A stretch of DNA of 64,000 nucleotides from Erysipelotrichaceae bacterium. GTDB taxonomy: Bacteria; Bacillota_I; Bacilli_A; Erysipelotrichales; Erysipelotrichaceae. Each line of letters begins with the position of its first letter. Within the stretch, counting starts at the first letter, position 1. Below are positions 43,127-52,511 of this stretch, piece after piece. Location: positions 22,486 to 86,485 of the forward strand of contig JAAYSZ010000034.1 of NCBI GenBank assembly GCA_012523895.1, read 5' to 3'. The position numbers and the translations under genes are program-made. A model generated the notes under the pieces. That model saw nothing but the letters and a program-made list of their open reading frames with translations, was not told the origin of the DNA and ran no database searches.

Positions 43127-44506
43127 CTATGCTTCTACCTTTGTGAATTCTTTACTTTGTATCGCAAACTTTTTATCAATAGGTCTTAAAATTAAATAAT
43201 ATAAAGTGAATATTATTGAAGTGGCAACCCATGATATAGGATAACAAATTGCAATAGTTTCAATTTGAGGATATCTTCCAAACATAATAAATATCCATAG
43301 TATTCTTAAAGCACATATACCTACTAATGTAATTACTGTAGGAATAATTGTATCTCCAACACCTCTAAGTGCTCCTGCAATTATTTCTATAGCTACATAA
43401 GTAATATAAAATGGTGCCATCATTCTAAGAATCTTTATTCCAATTTGAATTACATTGTAATCAGATAGGAAAAGTCTATAGATCCAAGGACATAATGTAT
43501 AAAGTACTACACTTATAATAATTGTAATTATTGATGCAATAGTTATACATACTTTAATAGAATCTTTTACTCTATCATGTTTTCTTGCGCCAAAATTTTG
43601 TGCTACAAATGTAGTTATAGAAATACCAAAAGATGCTATTGTCATCCAATAAACTGAATCAATCTTACTAAGTGCAGTCCATGCTGCTACATAATCAGCT
43701 CCTAGATAGTTAACACTTGATTGTACTGTTAAATTAGATATTGCAAACAATGATGCCTGAATTCCAGCAGGTATACCAATAATTAAAATATTTTTAAGTA
43801 TTTGTGGATCAATTTTCATTTTTTTAATATTTACTTTATATTCAAATTCTGTATTTATTAATGCATTCAAAACAAGTAATGCACTTACTGTTTGAGCAAT
43901 AATAACAGAAACACCTACTCCAAAAACTCCTAAATGAAAGACTGTTACAAAAACTATGTCCAATATTATATTAACAATTACCGCAATAATTAAAAAATAT
44001 AAAGGTCTTTTTGTATCTCCAACCGCCCTTAATATACCTGAACCCATATTAAAAACTAGCGAGGATACAAAACCAACATAAAGAATTCTTAAGTATGTTG
44101 TAGAATCATCCAAAATTTCCGATGGCACTTGTAAAAATATCAAGATTTTTTCTGAGAAAATAAACATTACTATAGAAATAATTAAGCCAAATATAACTCC
44201 GAATGATAAAGCTGTATGAACAGCTTTAGATAATTTTTCGTTGTCTCTATTTCCGTATGCTTGTGCAATTATTACAGAACCTCCTGAAGCTACACCAATC
44301 GCAAATCCTGTAGATAAATTAAGGAGTGAAGCTGTACTTCCTCCTACTGCTGCTAATGCATATTTACCAATAAATTTACCAACGATTATTGCACCTGTGG
44401 TGTTATATATTTGCTGAAATAAACTTCCAAATAAAATTGGAAAGAAAAACAGCATCAACTGTTTTGCAATAGAACCATTTAATACATCAACTTTATTACT
44501 TTTCAT
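43127..44506 (-). CDS. MATE family efflux transporter
   Basis: A 459-residue, 12-helix MATE protein: VLNGSIAKQLMLFFFPILFGSLFQQIYNTTGAIIVGKFIG, SGGSVIIAQAYGNRDNEKL, and later ASFGISITTFVAQNFGARKHDRV. I place the start at ATG 44506, with GGAGTTAAT just upstream. The frame is open to 44713, but those 69 codons lack a ribosome site and do not resemble MATE N termini. The 5' end is divergent from the EamA gene, whose promoter lies in the gap. Confidence 0.9.
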   Translation of the reverse strand: MKSNKVDVLNGSIAKQLMLFFFPILFGSLFQQIYNTTGAIIVGKFIGKYALAAVGGSTASLLNLSTGFAIGVASGGSVIIAQAYGNRDNEKLSKAVHTALSFGVIFGLIISIVMFIFSEKILIFLQVPSEILDDSTTYLRILYVGFVSSLVFNMGSGILRAVGDTKRPLYFLIIAVIVNIILDIVFVTVFHLGVFGVGVSVIIAQTVSALLVLNALINTEFEYKVNIKKMKIDPQILKNILIIGIPAGIQASLFAISNLTVQSSVNYLGADYVAAWTALSKIDSVYWMTIASFGISITTFVAQNFGARKHDRVKDSIKVCITIASIITIIISVVLYTLCPWIYRLFLSDYNVIQIGIKILRMMAPFYITYVAIEIIAGALRGVGDTIIPTVITLVGICALRILWIFIMFGRYPQIETIAICYPISWVATSIIFTLYYLILRPIDKKFAIQSKEFTKVEA

Positions 44507-44728
44507 ATTAACTCCATATTTTACTATACCATCAATATACGATTCTATCATAAAAAGAAAATGGATTGAAATATTAATCATAATTGTCTTTTGATTATAA
44601 GCTGAAATAAATCCAGCGCTTCTGTAGATTAACCATAAGTGTTTAACATCATCTGTCATATTAAAATAATTGCTATCAAATTTTAATATCACATTTTTTA
44701 AGTGTAGCAACATTTTCTAGTTTAACAA

Positions 44729-44784
44729 TTGACTTAATAATCCCGTATGTTATTATTTATGTAACAATGATACTTATATTAAAG
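44729..44784 (+). promoter_or_regulatory. EamA promoter and operator, near-copy of the PTS operon promoter
   Basis: TTGACT, 16-base spacer, TATTAT, then ATGTAACAATGATACTT. The same series in the same spacing (TTGACT, 16, TATGAT, AATGTAACAAAGATACTT) precedes the PTS operon on the other strand at 52590-52545. Spacers also match (TAATA...CCGT.TGT). This conservation outside -35/-10 points to a shared regulator site at and after -10. A second TATGTAAC half-site lies at 44791. Confidence 0.7.
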
Positions 44785-44886
44785 CGTTATTATGTAACTA
44801 TGTAACAGCTGTTGATAATTATAATTGCATTGTAGTGTTTATTTATATTATTAATTTTTTTATAACTTTAAATTGATTGGTGAAAA

Positions 44887-45771
44887 ATGAAAATAGATAA
44901 AAAAGAATATTTATATGCAAGCATTAGTGCTTTTATTTACGGTATTTCTCCATTTATTACTTCCTATACATATAATCACGGGAACAATGGATTAAATATG
45001 GCTTTTTATAGAAACTTTTTTTGTATTCCTTTTTTATTAATATTATGTCTTTTTAAAAAAAAATTAAAAGTCTCTATAACCCAATTAAAAAATCTAATAA
45101 TCGCTTCTTTTCTAGGACCAACTGCCACCTCTGCATTATTATATACAAGTTATAATTATTTACCTTCAGGAATTTCGACTGTTATTCATTTTATTTATCC
45201 AGTATTTGTAATCTTATTTTCTATTTGTGCATTTGGTATTAAAATTACTTCTAAACATAAACTATCTTTAATATTATCTACAATAGGCTTACTGTTATTT
45301 TTTGATATTAAAGCTTTTAATAATTTTTTTGGAGCTATATTAGCAATTTCCTCTGGTATCACTTATGCCATGTATTTAGTATGGATAAAAAAATCAAAAT
45401 TAAATGAAATAGATTCTTTAGTATTATCTTTTTATATTTCATTTATTTCATCGTTCATATTTTTATTATTTAATATAAAAGGCAGGTTTATTGTAATAAA
45501 TCTAGATATAAATATTTGGATGATAATTTTATTTGTTTCATTACTAACAAGTTTTTTTGCTACTTATCTTTTGCAAAATGCTTTGAAAGTATTAGAACCA
45601 TATATTATTTCTATAATTTCATTAATAGAACCTGTTGTATCTTTTTCTTTAGAAATCATTTTACAAAATGAATTATTAAATTTAAATAAATTTATTGGCT
45701 TCATATTAATTATATGTTCAGTAACATTAACAATTACTAAAAATTCTAATAAAAAAATATGGAAATATTGA
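44887..45771 (+). CDS. EamA/DMT family transporter
   Basis: A 294-residue protein with ten hydrophobic helices in two EamA halves (YLYASISAFIYGISPFITSYTYNHG...FLGPTATSALLYTSYNYLPSGISTVIHFIYPVFVILFS, and FGAILAISSGITYAMYLVWIKKSK...LISIISLIEPVVSFSLEI). DMT carriers move metabolites such as amino acids, sugars or their derivatives. Its promoter almost duplicates that of the PTS-amidohydrolase operon, so it may export or import a compound from that pathway. The start has a GGTG site. Confidence 0.88.
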   Translation: MKIDKKEYLYASISAFIYGISPFITSYTYNHGNNGLNMAFYRNFFCIPFLLILCLFKKKLKVSITQLKNLIIASFLGPTATSALLYTSYNYLPSGISTVIHFIYPVFVILFSICAFGIKITSKHKLSLILSTIGLLLFFDIKAFNNFFGAILAISSGITYAMYLVWIKKSKLNEIDSLVLSFYISFISSFIFLLFNIKGRFIVINLDINIWMIILFVSLLTSFFATYLLQNALKVLEPYIISIISLIEPVVSFSLEIILQNELLNLNKFIGFILIICSVTLTITKNSNKKIWKY

Positions 45772-45798
45772 ACATTTTTTAAATAATAAAATTATATT

Positions 45799-46671
45799 TT
45801 AATAATAATTCATCAACTTTTTTACTATTTCATTATATTCTGCAATATAACTTTCAGGATCTGAAGTTATTTTTTTTGCTAAATTAATATAAATCAAATC
45901 AGCCACAACCAATTGTCCATACCTTCTAAATACCGAAGATAAACTTGAATCATCTATTGCTATATTTGGTACATATAAAGAATAATCAGCTAAATTTTCT
46001 AATCTATTTTGCGAATATTTTGTAATAGAAATCACTGTTACATCTCTTTCCTTAGCTTGAAGAACAGCATTAATCACTTTTTTCGATTTACCATCAAATG
46101 AAAATGCAATAATAACATCTCTTTTAGTTGCAATAACAATGTTTTGCAAACCATAATTGGAATCCTCTAAAAATATACATCTTTTTCTTAATCTCATTAG
46201 TTTGTGCTGCATATCACGAGCCGCTAACAACGATGAACCAAGCGCAATAAAATATATCGTGTCAGCATTTTTAATTGCATCTGTTATTTTATAATATTCT
46301 TCATTTTCGTTTATTAACATAACACCTTTAACTATATCTGTAATAGTTAAAACAAATTTATTTTTAATACTATCAAAACTATCAGACCAATTAATTTTAT
46401 CTTCTACTGATCCCGAATTATTTTTTTTATCTTTAACACCAATTGCCAAACACCTAATAAGTTCAGTTTTAAAGTCAGAAAAACCAGAAAAACCAAGCCT
46501 ACGTACAAATCTCAAAACTGAAGCAGTTGATGTGTCAACTGATTCTGATAATTTTCTTATACTCATTTTAGGAACTGTATTTGGATTTTCTAAAATATAA
46601 TTCGCTATTTTTTTTTCATTAGTTGTACTTTCTAACATTATATTTTCAATTTTTAATAATATATTTACCAT
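45799..46671 (-). CDS. MurR/RpiR family transcriptional regulator
   Basis: A 290-residue regulator: N-terminal RpiR helix-turn-helix (ANYILENPNTVPKMSIRKLSESVDTSTASVLRFVRRLGFSGFSDFK) and C-terminal SIS domain (about 125-265; IYFIALGSSLLAARDMQHKLMRLRKR, DVIIAFSFDGKSKKVINAVLQAKERDVTVISIT) that binds a phosphosugar. It lies 1 kb from the PTS operon and is the obvious candidate to sense its phosphorylated sugar. The TGTAACA repeats in two nearby promoters could be its targets (inference). Confidence 0.9.
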   Translation of the reverse strand: MVNILLKIENIMLESTTNEKKIANYILENPNTVPKMSIRKLSESVDTSTASVLRFVRRLGFSGFSDFKTELIRCLAIGVKDKKNNSGSVEDKINWSDSFDSIKNKFVLTITDIVKGVMLINENEEYYKITDAIKNADTIYFIALGSSLLAARDMQHKLMRLRKRCIFLEDSNYGLQNIVIATKRDVIIAFSFDGKSKKVINAVLQAKERDVTVISITKYSQNRLENLADYSLYVPNIAIDDSSLSSVFRRYGQLVVADLIYINLAKKITSDPESYIAEYNEIVKKLMNYY

Positions 46672-47612
46672 AACACCTATTATAAAGTGACTGTTATCAA
46701 TAGTAGAGAAACATTCATAAACATAGATTAATAAACAACATACATTAACTTCAAATTTTAGACTTATTTGATAATTAATTACTTTGTTCTTTGTTGTTTA
46801 ACTGCCATTAAACCAATGGTTTCATCCAAAGCTTTATAATCTTCATTCGTAAATTAATATTTTTAGATTAAAAAATGTCATGATTCTTATTATATATTTC
46901 TTTTATAGATTCACCTTAGATGGTTAAACCTACATACAAAGCTTTGAGGTTTGTCTATATCTTCAACCTATTTATTTTTATGCTTTTACTTTGACTCTCT
47001 CACTTCTTCCTTTCTTTTTAAAATTCTTTCCTTTTCCATTATATATACAAATAATGTTATTTCACTCATAACTGTTATTATTACTTTATTTCTAAAAACT
47101 TCTCTGCAAATCGTTTTATTGTGTTAGTTTTATATATAATCCAGATTAATCTATATATAAACAATTATATTTACAAAAATCCTTAAGTAATATACAAAAC
47201 AATATAAGTTCAATACTTATCTTTGTTTTTTTATGTAAATTCTTGAATCATGCATAAACTGTAAATGTTTTTATGAACATCAATATAAACTTATATTATG
47301 TTTCTTCGTAATAATTTTATGTTATTTTTATAGCTATGATTCTTTAACTATCTAAATTATGAATTTAAATCCACATACACAAAATAATTTAAGAGACTAC
47401 TTCAAATTATCAATTCTTAATATATATTTTATCAAAATTTCTAAATATAACAATAAAATCATGGCTCTGCAAAATACTTATTTATATATTTTTTAATCTT
47501 ACTAAAAATATATTTATATATAACAATGCTTTTATATTTGAGAAGTACTTTCACATTTATAGCCTACAAATAAATTATATATTTATAAACAGTTAATAGA
47601 TTACATAGATAT
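46672..47612. other. About 0.94 kb gene-poor AT-rich stretch with one coding relic
   Basis: No ORF of useful length on either strand. The minus strand from about 46851 to 46779 reads FTNEDYKALDETIGLMAVKQQ, RTK, stop, bounded upstream by a stop. It looks like the last 24 residues of a lost gene, family unknown. The rest is AT-rich without recognisable repeats or RNA genes. Confidence 0.5.
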
Positions 47613-47658
47613 AAAACAGCTAAATCTCTTCTATTCGGACTAGATTTAGCTGTTTTTT
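47613..47658 (-). terminator. Terminator of the PTS operon
   Basis: AAAACAGCTAAATCT and AGATTTAGCTGTTTT form a perfect 15 bp stem with a 14-base loop, about 20 bases after the EIID stop. It is symmetrical and may work both ways. Confidence 0.9.
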
Positions 47659-47678
47659 CTATACATAAAAAGATTAAA

Positions 47679-48521
47679 TTATACCAAAATACCTAAATAT
47701 GACAATAAAATTCCAATTATTAAATATACAACTATTAAAGTTATAGGTTTAATTCTTTTCTTTTCAATTAACCACCAAGTAAAGATAGTAAACATAAATG
47801 GTAAGATACCTGGCATAATCCCGTCTATTACGGATTGTAAAGTAGTATAATTTTCCGCAGCATGTTCCATCCATTTTATTCCCAATTTAAAACTAACATT
47901 TGTAGTAGCAAAAGAGCCTACCACAATAAATGCAACAATATTAGCAGCTTCAATTATTCTTTTAAGTGCTCCTGAGCTTTGTAATTTTTCAAAGAAATTT
48001 GCTCCTTGTTCATGACCAACAAAGATTCCAGTATATCTAATAAATATATTTACACTTGCCATAATTAATACAAATAAAAACGGTGCAAAAGCATTACCAT
48101 CTAATGCTAAACTACATGCTACACCTGCAACAACAGGACGCAATGTACCATTATATAAACCATCCCCAATTGCAGCAAGTGGACCCATTAACGCAGTTTT
48201 AACTGCAGAAATTATATCTCTTGAGAATTCTTTAGATTCTGAAATAGCTTGCGCAATTTTTTCTTCAATAGAAACTATTATACCTATAATCCAATATGAC
48301 ATAATTGGATTAGTTAAAAAATATTCTTCAAGATATCGTGTCATTATTTCAGCACTTTCTTCTGTATTATAATATTTTTCTAAAATTGGTGTAATTGCAC
48401 AAGTTAATCCTAATGATTGCATTCTATCTGGACAATTTACTGTTCTAATCCAATAAGATCTAAAATATATTTTCCATAAATCTTTTTTTGTTAATTTTTC
48501 AAATTTTTTAACATTAGTCAT
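47679..48521 (-). CDS. PTS mannose-family transporter subunit IID
   Basis: A 280-residue membrane protein with the IID signatures WKIYFRSYWIRTVNCPDRMQSLGLTCAITPIL, IIGIIVSIEEKIAQ, SAVKTALMGPLAAIGDGLYNGTLRPVVAG and a C-terminal helix pair. With IIC it forms the membrane channel of the PTS permease. It overlaps the IIC gene by eight bases and is the last gene of the operon. Confidence 0.93.
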   Translation of the reverse strand: MTNVKKFEKLTKKDLWKIYFRSYWIRTVNCPDRMQSLGLTCAITPILEKYYNTEESAEIMTRYLEEYFLTNPIMSYWIIGIIVSIEEKIAQAISESKEFSRDIISAVKTALMGPLAAIGDGLYNGTLRPVVAGVACSLALDGNAFAPFLFVLIMASVNIFIRYTGIFVGHEQGANFFEKLQSSGALKRIIEAANIVAFIVVGSFATTNVSFKLGIKWMEHAAENYTTLQSVIDGIMPGILPFMFTIFTWWLIEKKRIKPITLIVVYLIIGILLSYLGILV

Positions 48522-49257
48522 AATTTTCCACCTCTTTTTTATTAAACACTATGTATAGTGAAGCTATAACCAATGCTATCAATACGGTTCCTATTATATT
48601 CAATTTAAAATATGCCGCTAATACATAACCAAAAATCAAAAATGGTGTTAATTTTCTTGATTTTAACATTGATAATAACATTGCAAAACCAATTGCTGCC
48701 AATAACCTACTACCTACTCCAAAAGCATTAATAAGTTCTACAGGCATTTTATCAACTAAGCTTGCAACTAGGTCTGCTCCAAAGTAAACTGCTATAAATG
48801 TTGGAATTATATATAGTAAAGAAATTATAAATAAACCAAATTTCGGTGTTCTTAATACAGCTTTAATATTACCTTCGCTAGCTGGTTTGTCGGCTAAATG
48901 CGCTAACGGTACTCCTAATACACTAAATCTTATTGTAGACATAAACTGCCCAAAAATAGCAACTGGTACAGCAAGAGCTATTGCCATATCAGTAGGTATA
49001 TCACTAACAATAGCAAGTGCCACCGCAATACCACTCGAGATAGTAACATCTGGAATACCAGCTGCACCTACAATTACATTTGATAAGAACATTAACTCGA
49101 TAGTTGCTCCAATTAATAACCCTGTTTCAAAGTCTCCTAATAACAATCCTACTATTGGTCCTGTCCAAATAGCTCTTGTTGTTTGCCATTGTAAAGTTAA
49201 CTCATCAATAATACCTAATCCTACTATTAAACTTGTAATTAGTGCTGGATATAACAT
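48514..49257 (-). CDS. PTS mannose/sorbose-family transporter subunit IIC
   Basis: A 247-residue membrane protein: LYPALITSLIVGLGIIDELTLQWQTTRAIWTGPIVGLLLGDFETGLLIGATIELMFLSNVIVGAAGIPDVTISSGIAVALAI is the classic EIIC-Man N-terminal half. I use ATG 49257 with GGGTGAT upstream. The ORF is open to 49335, but that extension overlaps the IIB gene and lacks a site. It transports the sugar together with IID. Confidence 0.93.
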   Translation of the reverse strand: MLYPALITSLIVGLGIIDELTLQWQTTRAIWTGPIVGLLLGDFETGLLIGATIELMFLSNVIVGAAGIPDVTISSGIAVALAIVSDIPTDMAIALAVPVAIFGQFMSTIRFSVLGVPLAHLADKPASEGNIKAVLRTPKFGLFIISLLYIIPTFIAVYFGADLVASLVDKMPVELINAFGVGSRLLAAIGFAMLLSMLKSRKLTPFLIFGYVLAAYFKLNIIGTVLIALVIASLYIVFNKKEVENYD

Positions 49258-49273
49258 TTTTTCATCACCCTTT

Positions 49274-49756
49274 CTATATTTTTTCAAAAATTTTTGTTGA
49301 AAATTCAACATGTGTTCTCTTATGATCAGGAACAAGTCTAAAATCTAAATCAATACCAAGCAATTCCAAATCCTTATATGCTTGCAATTCTTTTTCACCT
49401 ACAAATAAATAAGGATAAATCTCTTTGGAATCTTCTTTATGTGCTGAATGTCCTATGTTTATTGTTTTTAATTCTAAATTATTATTAACTAGATAAAGAG
49501 CATCTTGAGGGTTTGCAACTATAACAAATAATTTTCTTAAAGATTGTACTTTGTTTAAATAGTTTGAGCCATCAATTAAGTTTTTTATTGTTACCTTCAT
49601 AGTTGGTAACGTCATTTTTTGCATCATAGAAGCTAAAGAATCATTGAATAAATCATCATTAACTAACACAACTTCCTCTGCACCAACATAACTTATCCAA
49701 GTAACTCCAACTTGTCCATGTATAAATCTATCATCTATACGCATAAAAACACTCAT
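49274..49756 (-). CDS. PTS mannose-family subunit IIB
   Basis: A 160-residue cytoplasmic protein: MSVFMRIDDRFIHGQVGVTWISYVGAEEVVLVNDDLFND, with His13 the predicted phosphorylation site. It passes phosphate from IIA to the incoming sugar. Its ATG overlaps the IIA stop (ATGA). Length is normal for the family. Confidence 0.94.
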   Translation of the reverse strand: MSVFMRIDDRFIHGQVGVTWISYVGAEEVVLVNDDLFNDSLASMMQKMTLPTMKVTIKNLIDGSNYLNKVQSLRKLFVIVANPQDALYLVNNNLELKTINIGHSAHKEDSKEIYPYLFVGEKELQAYKDLELLGIDLDFRLVPDHKRTHVEFSTKIFEKI

Positions 49757-50172
49757 TCCTTATTCTCCCCCATTCTTTCTTTCAAAATTTCAAATACATC
49801 AACTATGTTTTCCCTTCCTATTTTTACAATTCTATTAGAAATTTCATACAGGTTAAACTCATCTTCATCGATAAACAATAAATCTAGTAGCATGCATAAA
49901 TTTGCACCAGAAATAACTAAAACATTTTTTTGATCAAATAATTTAACTGTTGCATGCATAGGGCTTCCACCAAATAAATCCAATAGTATTACTAATATAC
50001 TGTAGTCAATTGTTTTCATTAATTTATTTAACTTCAAAAATATATTATCAGCGGTATCGACATTATTAACTTCTAGCGTATAAATCCTATTTCCTTTACC
50101 AGTAATCATTTCAGCACTCAATTTCATTGCAGATGGCCAAGTACCATGTCCAGCCAAAATTATCTTAATCAT
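49753..50172 (-). CDS. PTS mannose-family subunit IIA
   Basis: A 139-residue protein: IILAGHGTWPSAMKLSAEMITG places the phospho-His at residue 9, and LLDLFGGSPMHATVKL is the second conserved block. It accepts phosphate from HPr. It overlaps the BtpA-like gene by eight bases. A separate IIA, rather than an IIAB fusion, is typical of levan/sorbose/GFL-type systems. Confidence 0.92.
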   Translation of the reverse strand: MIKIILAGHGTWPSAMKLSAEMITGKGNRIYTLEVNNVDTADNIFLKLNKLMKTIDYSILVILLDLFGGSPMHATVKLFDQKNVLVISGANLCMLLDLLFIDEDEFNLYEISNRIVKIGRENIVDVFEILKERMGENKE

Positions 50173-50980
50173 TAAAATTTTCTCTAATCTTATTATATTT
50201 TTCCATAAAATATGATGCTTTATTTTTATCTACTGGCAAATCCAATCTACTTTCTTTTCTAAAATACGATCCTACAATTAATCCATTTGAACACATCAAT
50301 GCATCTTTAAGGTTTTTATCATTAACCCCACTTCCAATTAATAAATTATTGATTATTTCATCAGGATATTTTTTTATTTCATCAAAATTAGGTGGTAATC
50401 CTGTTGCCGCTCCTGTAATAATAACTTTATTAGCGCCATTGTTTATAGCTTCCCTTGAATTCACACAAAATGATTTGTCCCTAAATATTTCATGTGATCC
50501 ACCTTTCACTTTAATATCTGCATAGATTTGTATATCATCACCGTCAATAAACTTCTTGTATCGTAATGCCTTCGCTGCAATCGGACTTACAAAACCACCT
50601 GCACTATAATACCCTTGCACCCAAGATGTTGATCTAATAAATTTACATCCCGTTGCTTTGGCTATAGCTAAGGCTTGAACAACACCGTTTGTTAAAACAC
50701 TAAGACCAATAGGTATTTGAGTCTTTTTTCTTAGAGTTTTAGCCACCACGGTAAGTGTTGTAATCGCACCATAATCAATATCAGACATTATTTGTGTAGG
50801 TATATCTCCTGCATTTTCTATTAACAATCCATGAACTCCACATTTTTCCAAAACTAAAGCATCATTGACCGCTAAAGAAATAATATCCTCTATATTATTC
50901 TTAAATTTAGGACTACCAATTGTAGGTAACAAATGGACCATTCCAATAATAGGTTTCTTTACACCAAAAATATCCTTCAC
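50165..50980 (-). CDS. BtpA/SgcQ family TIM-barrel protein
   Basis: A 271-residue protein: GVKKPIIGMVHLLPTIGSP, GVHGLLIENAGDIP, IPIGLSVLTNGVVQALAIAKATGCKFIRSTSWVQGYYSAGGFV, IYADIKVKGGSHEI, and VIITGAATGLPPNFDEIK. This is the BtpA/SgcQ family. SgcQ belongs to the E. coli sgc PTS operon; BtpA was named for a photosystem I role in cyanobacteria. The barrel with a phosphate-binding-like C-terminal GSGVN suggests an enzyme acting on a phosphorylated sugar, perhaps a nucleosidase or aldolase (inference). It overlaps IIA and starts one base after the amidohydrolase gene. Confidence 0.88.
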   Translation of the reverse strand: MKDIFGVKKPIIGMVHLLPTIGSPKFKNNIEDIISLAVNDALVLEKCGVHGLLIENAGDIPTQIMSDIDYGAITTLTVVAKTLRKKTQIPIGLSVLTNGVVQALAIAKATGCKFIRSTSWVQGYYSAGGFVSPIAAKALRYKKFIDGDDIQIYADIKVKGGSHEIFRDKSFCVNSREAINNGANKVIITGAATGLPPNFDEIKKYPDEIINNLLIGSGVNDKNLKDALMCSNGLIVGSYFRKESRLDLPVDKNKASYFMEKYNKIRENFND

Positions 50981-50981
50981 T

Positions 50982-51737
50982 CTATAACCTCCTTTCTAAT
51001 TTAAATGCTTTTGCCGCTGCTTTCCATAATATATTTTCCTGATCTTCTTTAGAAATGCCTGAATTCTTAACCTCCCAAATTACATGAGCCATTTCAGTAG
51101 GTGAATCAGATGCATACATAATTCTTCCAGATCCAATTTCTTTAACAAATAATTTAATGTTTCTTATATTTGGAGTTCTTACAGAAATTTCTAAAAAGAC
51201 ATTATCAAACTCTTTAGCAAGCACAATAGCTTCATCTTCATTATCCATTGTTCCACAATGTGCTAACACAATATTTACATCATTGAACTCTCTTATTAAA
51301 TCAAAGAAAGTGGAAGATAAAGAAAACGGAATTCCTAACCCTTGATGAATCATTAAAGTTACATTTAGTTCTCTGCAAATCTCAAATGGTAAACGAGTCC
51401 TTTTTACTGCTGCGTTAGCAATATGAGTCAATGGTGTTAATTTTACACCAACAAAACCTAACTCTTTAACACATCTCCTAGCTTCGTTTTTATATAAATC
51501 AACATCCCAATGAGGATTTAGTGAAAACATACCAAATATTTCTTTAGGATGTTTTAAATGAAAATCGTATATCCTATTATGACAATATTTGTAATCTTCA
51601 AATGTTACGAATTGTGCTGGTTGTATAATTGCAGCATTTATACCAACTTCTTTCATTTTGTTATAAACCTCATCTTCAGTTCGGTTACTTTCAAAAGTAG
51701 TATCATGCCCAATATGTACATGTGGATCTATTATCAT
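50982..51737 (-). CDS. Amidohydrolase family protein (TIM barrel), copy 2
   Basis: A 251-residue amidohydrolase-2-type barrel: metal motif DPHVHIGHD (HxH), FGMFSLNPHWD, GFVGVKLTPLTH, LMIHQGLG (His), VLAHCGTMDNED and IMYASDSPTEMAH (Asp). These are the metal-binding and catalytic positions of the ACMSD/uronate isomerase-like clade. It overlaps the preceding amidohydrolase gene by four bases, and the two proteins are related over their whole length, so they arose by tandem duplication. The substrate is unknown but probably the product of the PTS-imported compound. Confidence 0.88.
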   Translation of the reverse strand: MIIDPHVHIGHDTTFESNRTEDEVYNKMKEVGINAAIIQPAQFVTFEDYKYCHNRIYDFHLKHPKEIFGMFSLNPHWDVDLYKNEARRCVKELGFVGVKLTPLTHIANAAVKRTRLPFEICRELNVTLMIHQGLGIPFSLSSTFFDLIREFNDVNIVLAHCGTMDNEDEAIVLAKEFDNVFLEISVRTPNIRNIKLFVKEIGSGRIMYASDSPTEMAHVIWEVKNSGISKEDQENILWKAAAKAFKLERRL

Positions 51738-52483
51738 GAAATCACCTCTTCTTCTAAAACTTCTAAAATTGTTTTTTCTGTGCAGTAACTAAATTCATAA
51801 TCAGACAATCCTGCATTTTTATACATATAAATAGACTGTTCGATTTCATCAAAACTACACGAAGCCATAATAATACGATTAGCTCCATATTTTTTTACAG
51901 ATTTTTTAATTTCTCTCATATTAAATCCAAGCGATGTTTCTAAATATACATTTTGAAACTCACTAGCTAAAACATGTACTTGGCTTGCAAAAGCTGATTT
52001 CCCTGCGTGTACTAAAACAACCTTAATATCGCTATATTCTTTAATTAGTTCATATAATTTTATTGGTAAACCAAGCGGAAGACCAATCCCAACACTTATA
52101 AATAACGGTATTTTTAAATCTCTAGCTAAGTTAAATACTCTTTTTCCATATCTAGATTTTGGATCCCATCCATGCACTTGTGAATTTACAGACAATCCTT
52201 TAAAACCTAAATCTATATATTTTTTCACTTCTTCTTCAAATACATTCCCTTCATAATGGGGGTTTACTTGACAAATACCATAAAATTTATCCGGATATTT
52301 TTTTAAGGCTTCTAAAATCATTTGGTGTTTTTCTCTCTCTGTTTCAAGTGAGATATTTGAGTTTGCTGGATACAAAACAACTTTTTCTAACCCATATTTT
52401 GTCATTGCCTCAAGTATTTCATCAAGATTAATATCAATGTCATAAATAAGGTCTTTTCCTAAATGTAAATGTGCATCAATCAT
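51734..52483 (-). CDS. Amidohydrolase family protein (TIM barrel), copy 1
   Basis: A 249-residue barrel: DAHLHLGKD (HxH), FYGICQVNPHYE, GFKGLSVNSQVHG, IPLFISVGIGLPLG, VVLVHAGKSAF and IIMASCSFDEIEQ. Compared with copy 2, the SVGIGLP block lacks the His of LMIHQGLG, and the Asp of YASDSP is replaced (MASCSF). Several metal ligands are therefore missing and this copy may be catalytically altered, inactive, or a partner subunit. It is the first gene of the PTS operon, with a GGAGG ribosome site and the promoter just upstream. Confidence 0.85.
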   Translation of the reverse strand: MIDAHLHLGKDLIYDIDINLDEILEAMTKYGLEKVVLYPANSNISLETEREKHQMILEALKKYPDKFYGICQVNPHYEGNVFEEEVKKYIDLGFKGLSVNSQVHGWDPKSRYGKRVFNLARDLKIPLFISVGIGLPLGLPIKLYELIKEYSDIKVVLVHAGKSAFASQVHVLASEFQNVYLETSLGFNMREIKKSVKKYGANRIIMASCSFDEIEQSIYMYKNAGLSDYEFSYCTEKTILEVLEEEVIS

Positions 52484-52511
52484 TTTATCCTCCTCCTTCT
52501 TCTATTACTGA

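Noticed and set aside
44507..44713. 69-codon N-terminal extension of the MATE protein
   Set aside because: No ribosome site, unlike any MATE N terminus; the ATG at 44506 has GGAGTTAAT.
46672..47612. Hidden gene in the large gap before the PTS operon
   Set aside because: All frames are broken by stops; only a 24-residue C-terminal relic can be read.
48887..49300. 137-codon plus-strand ORF within the PTS IIC gene
   Set aside because: Antisense to a clear PTS subunit; no ribosome site.
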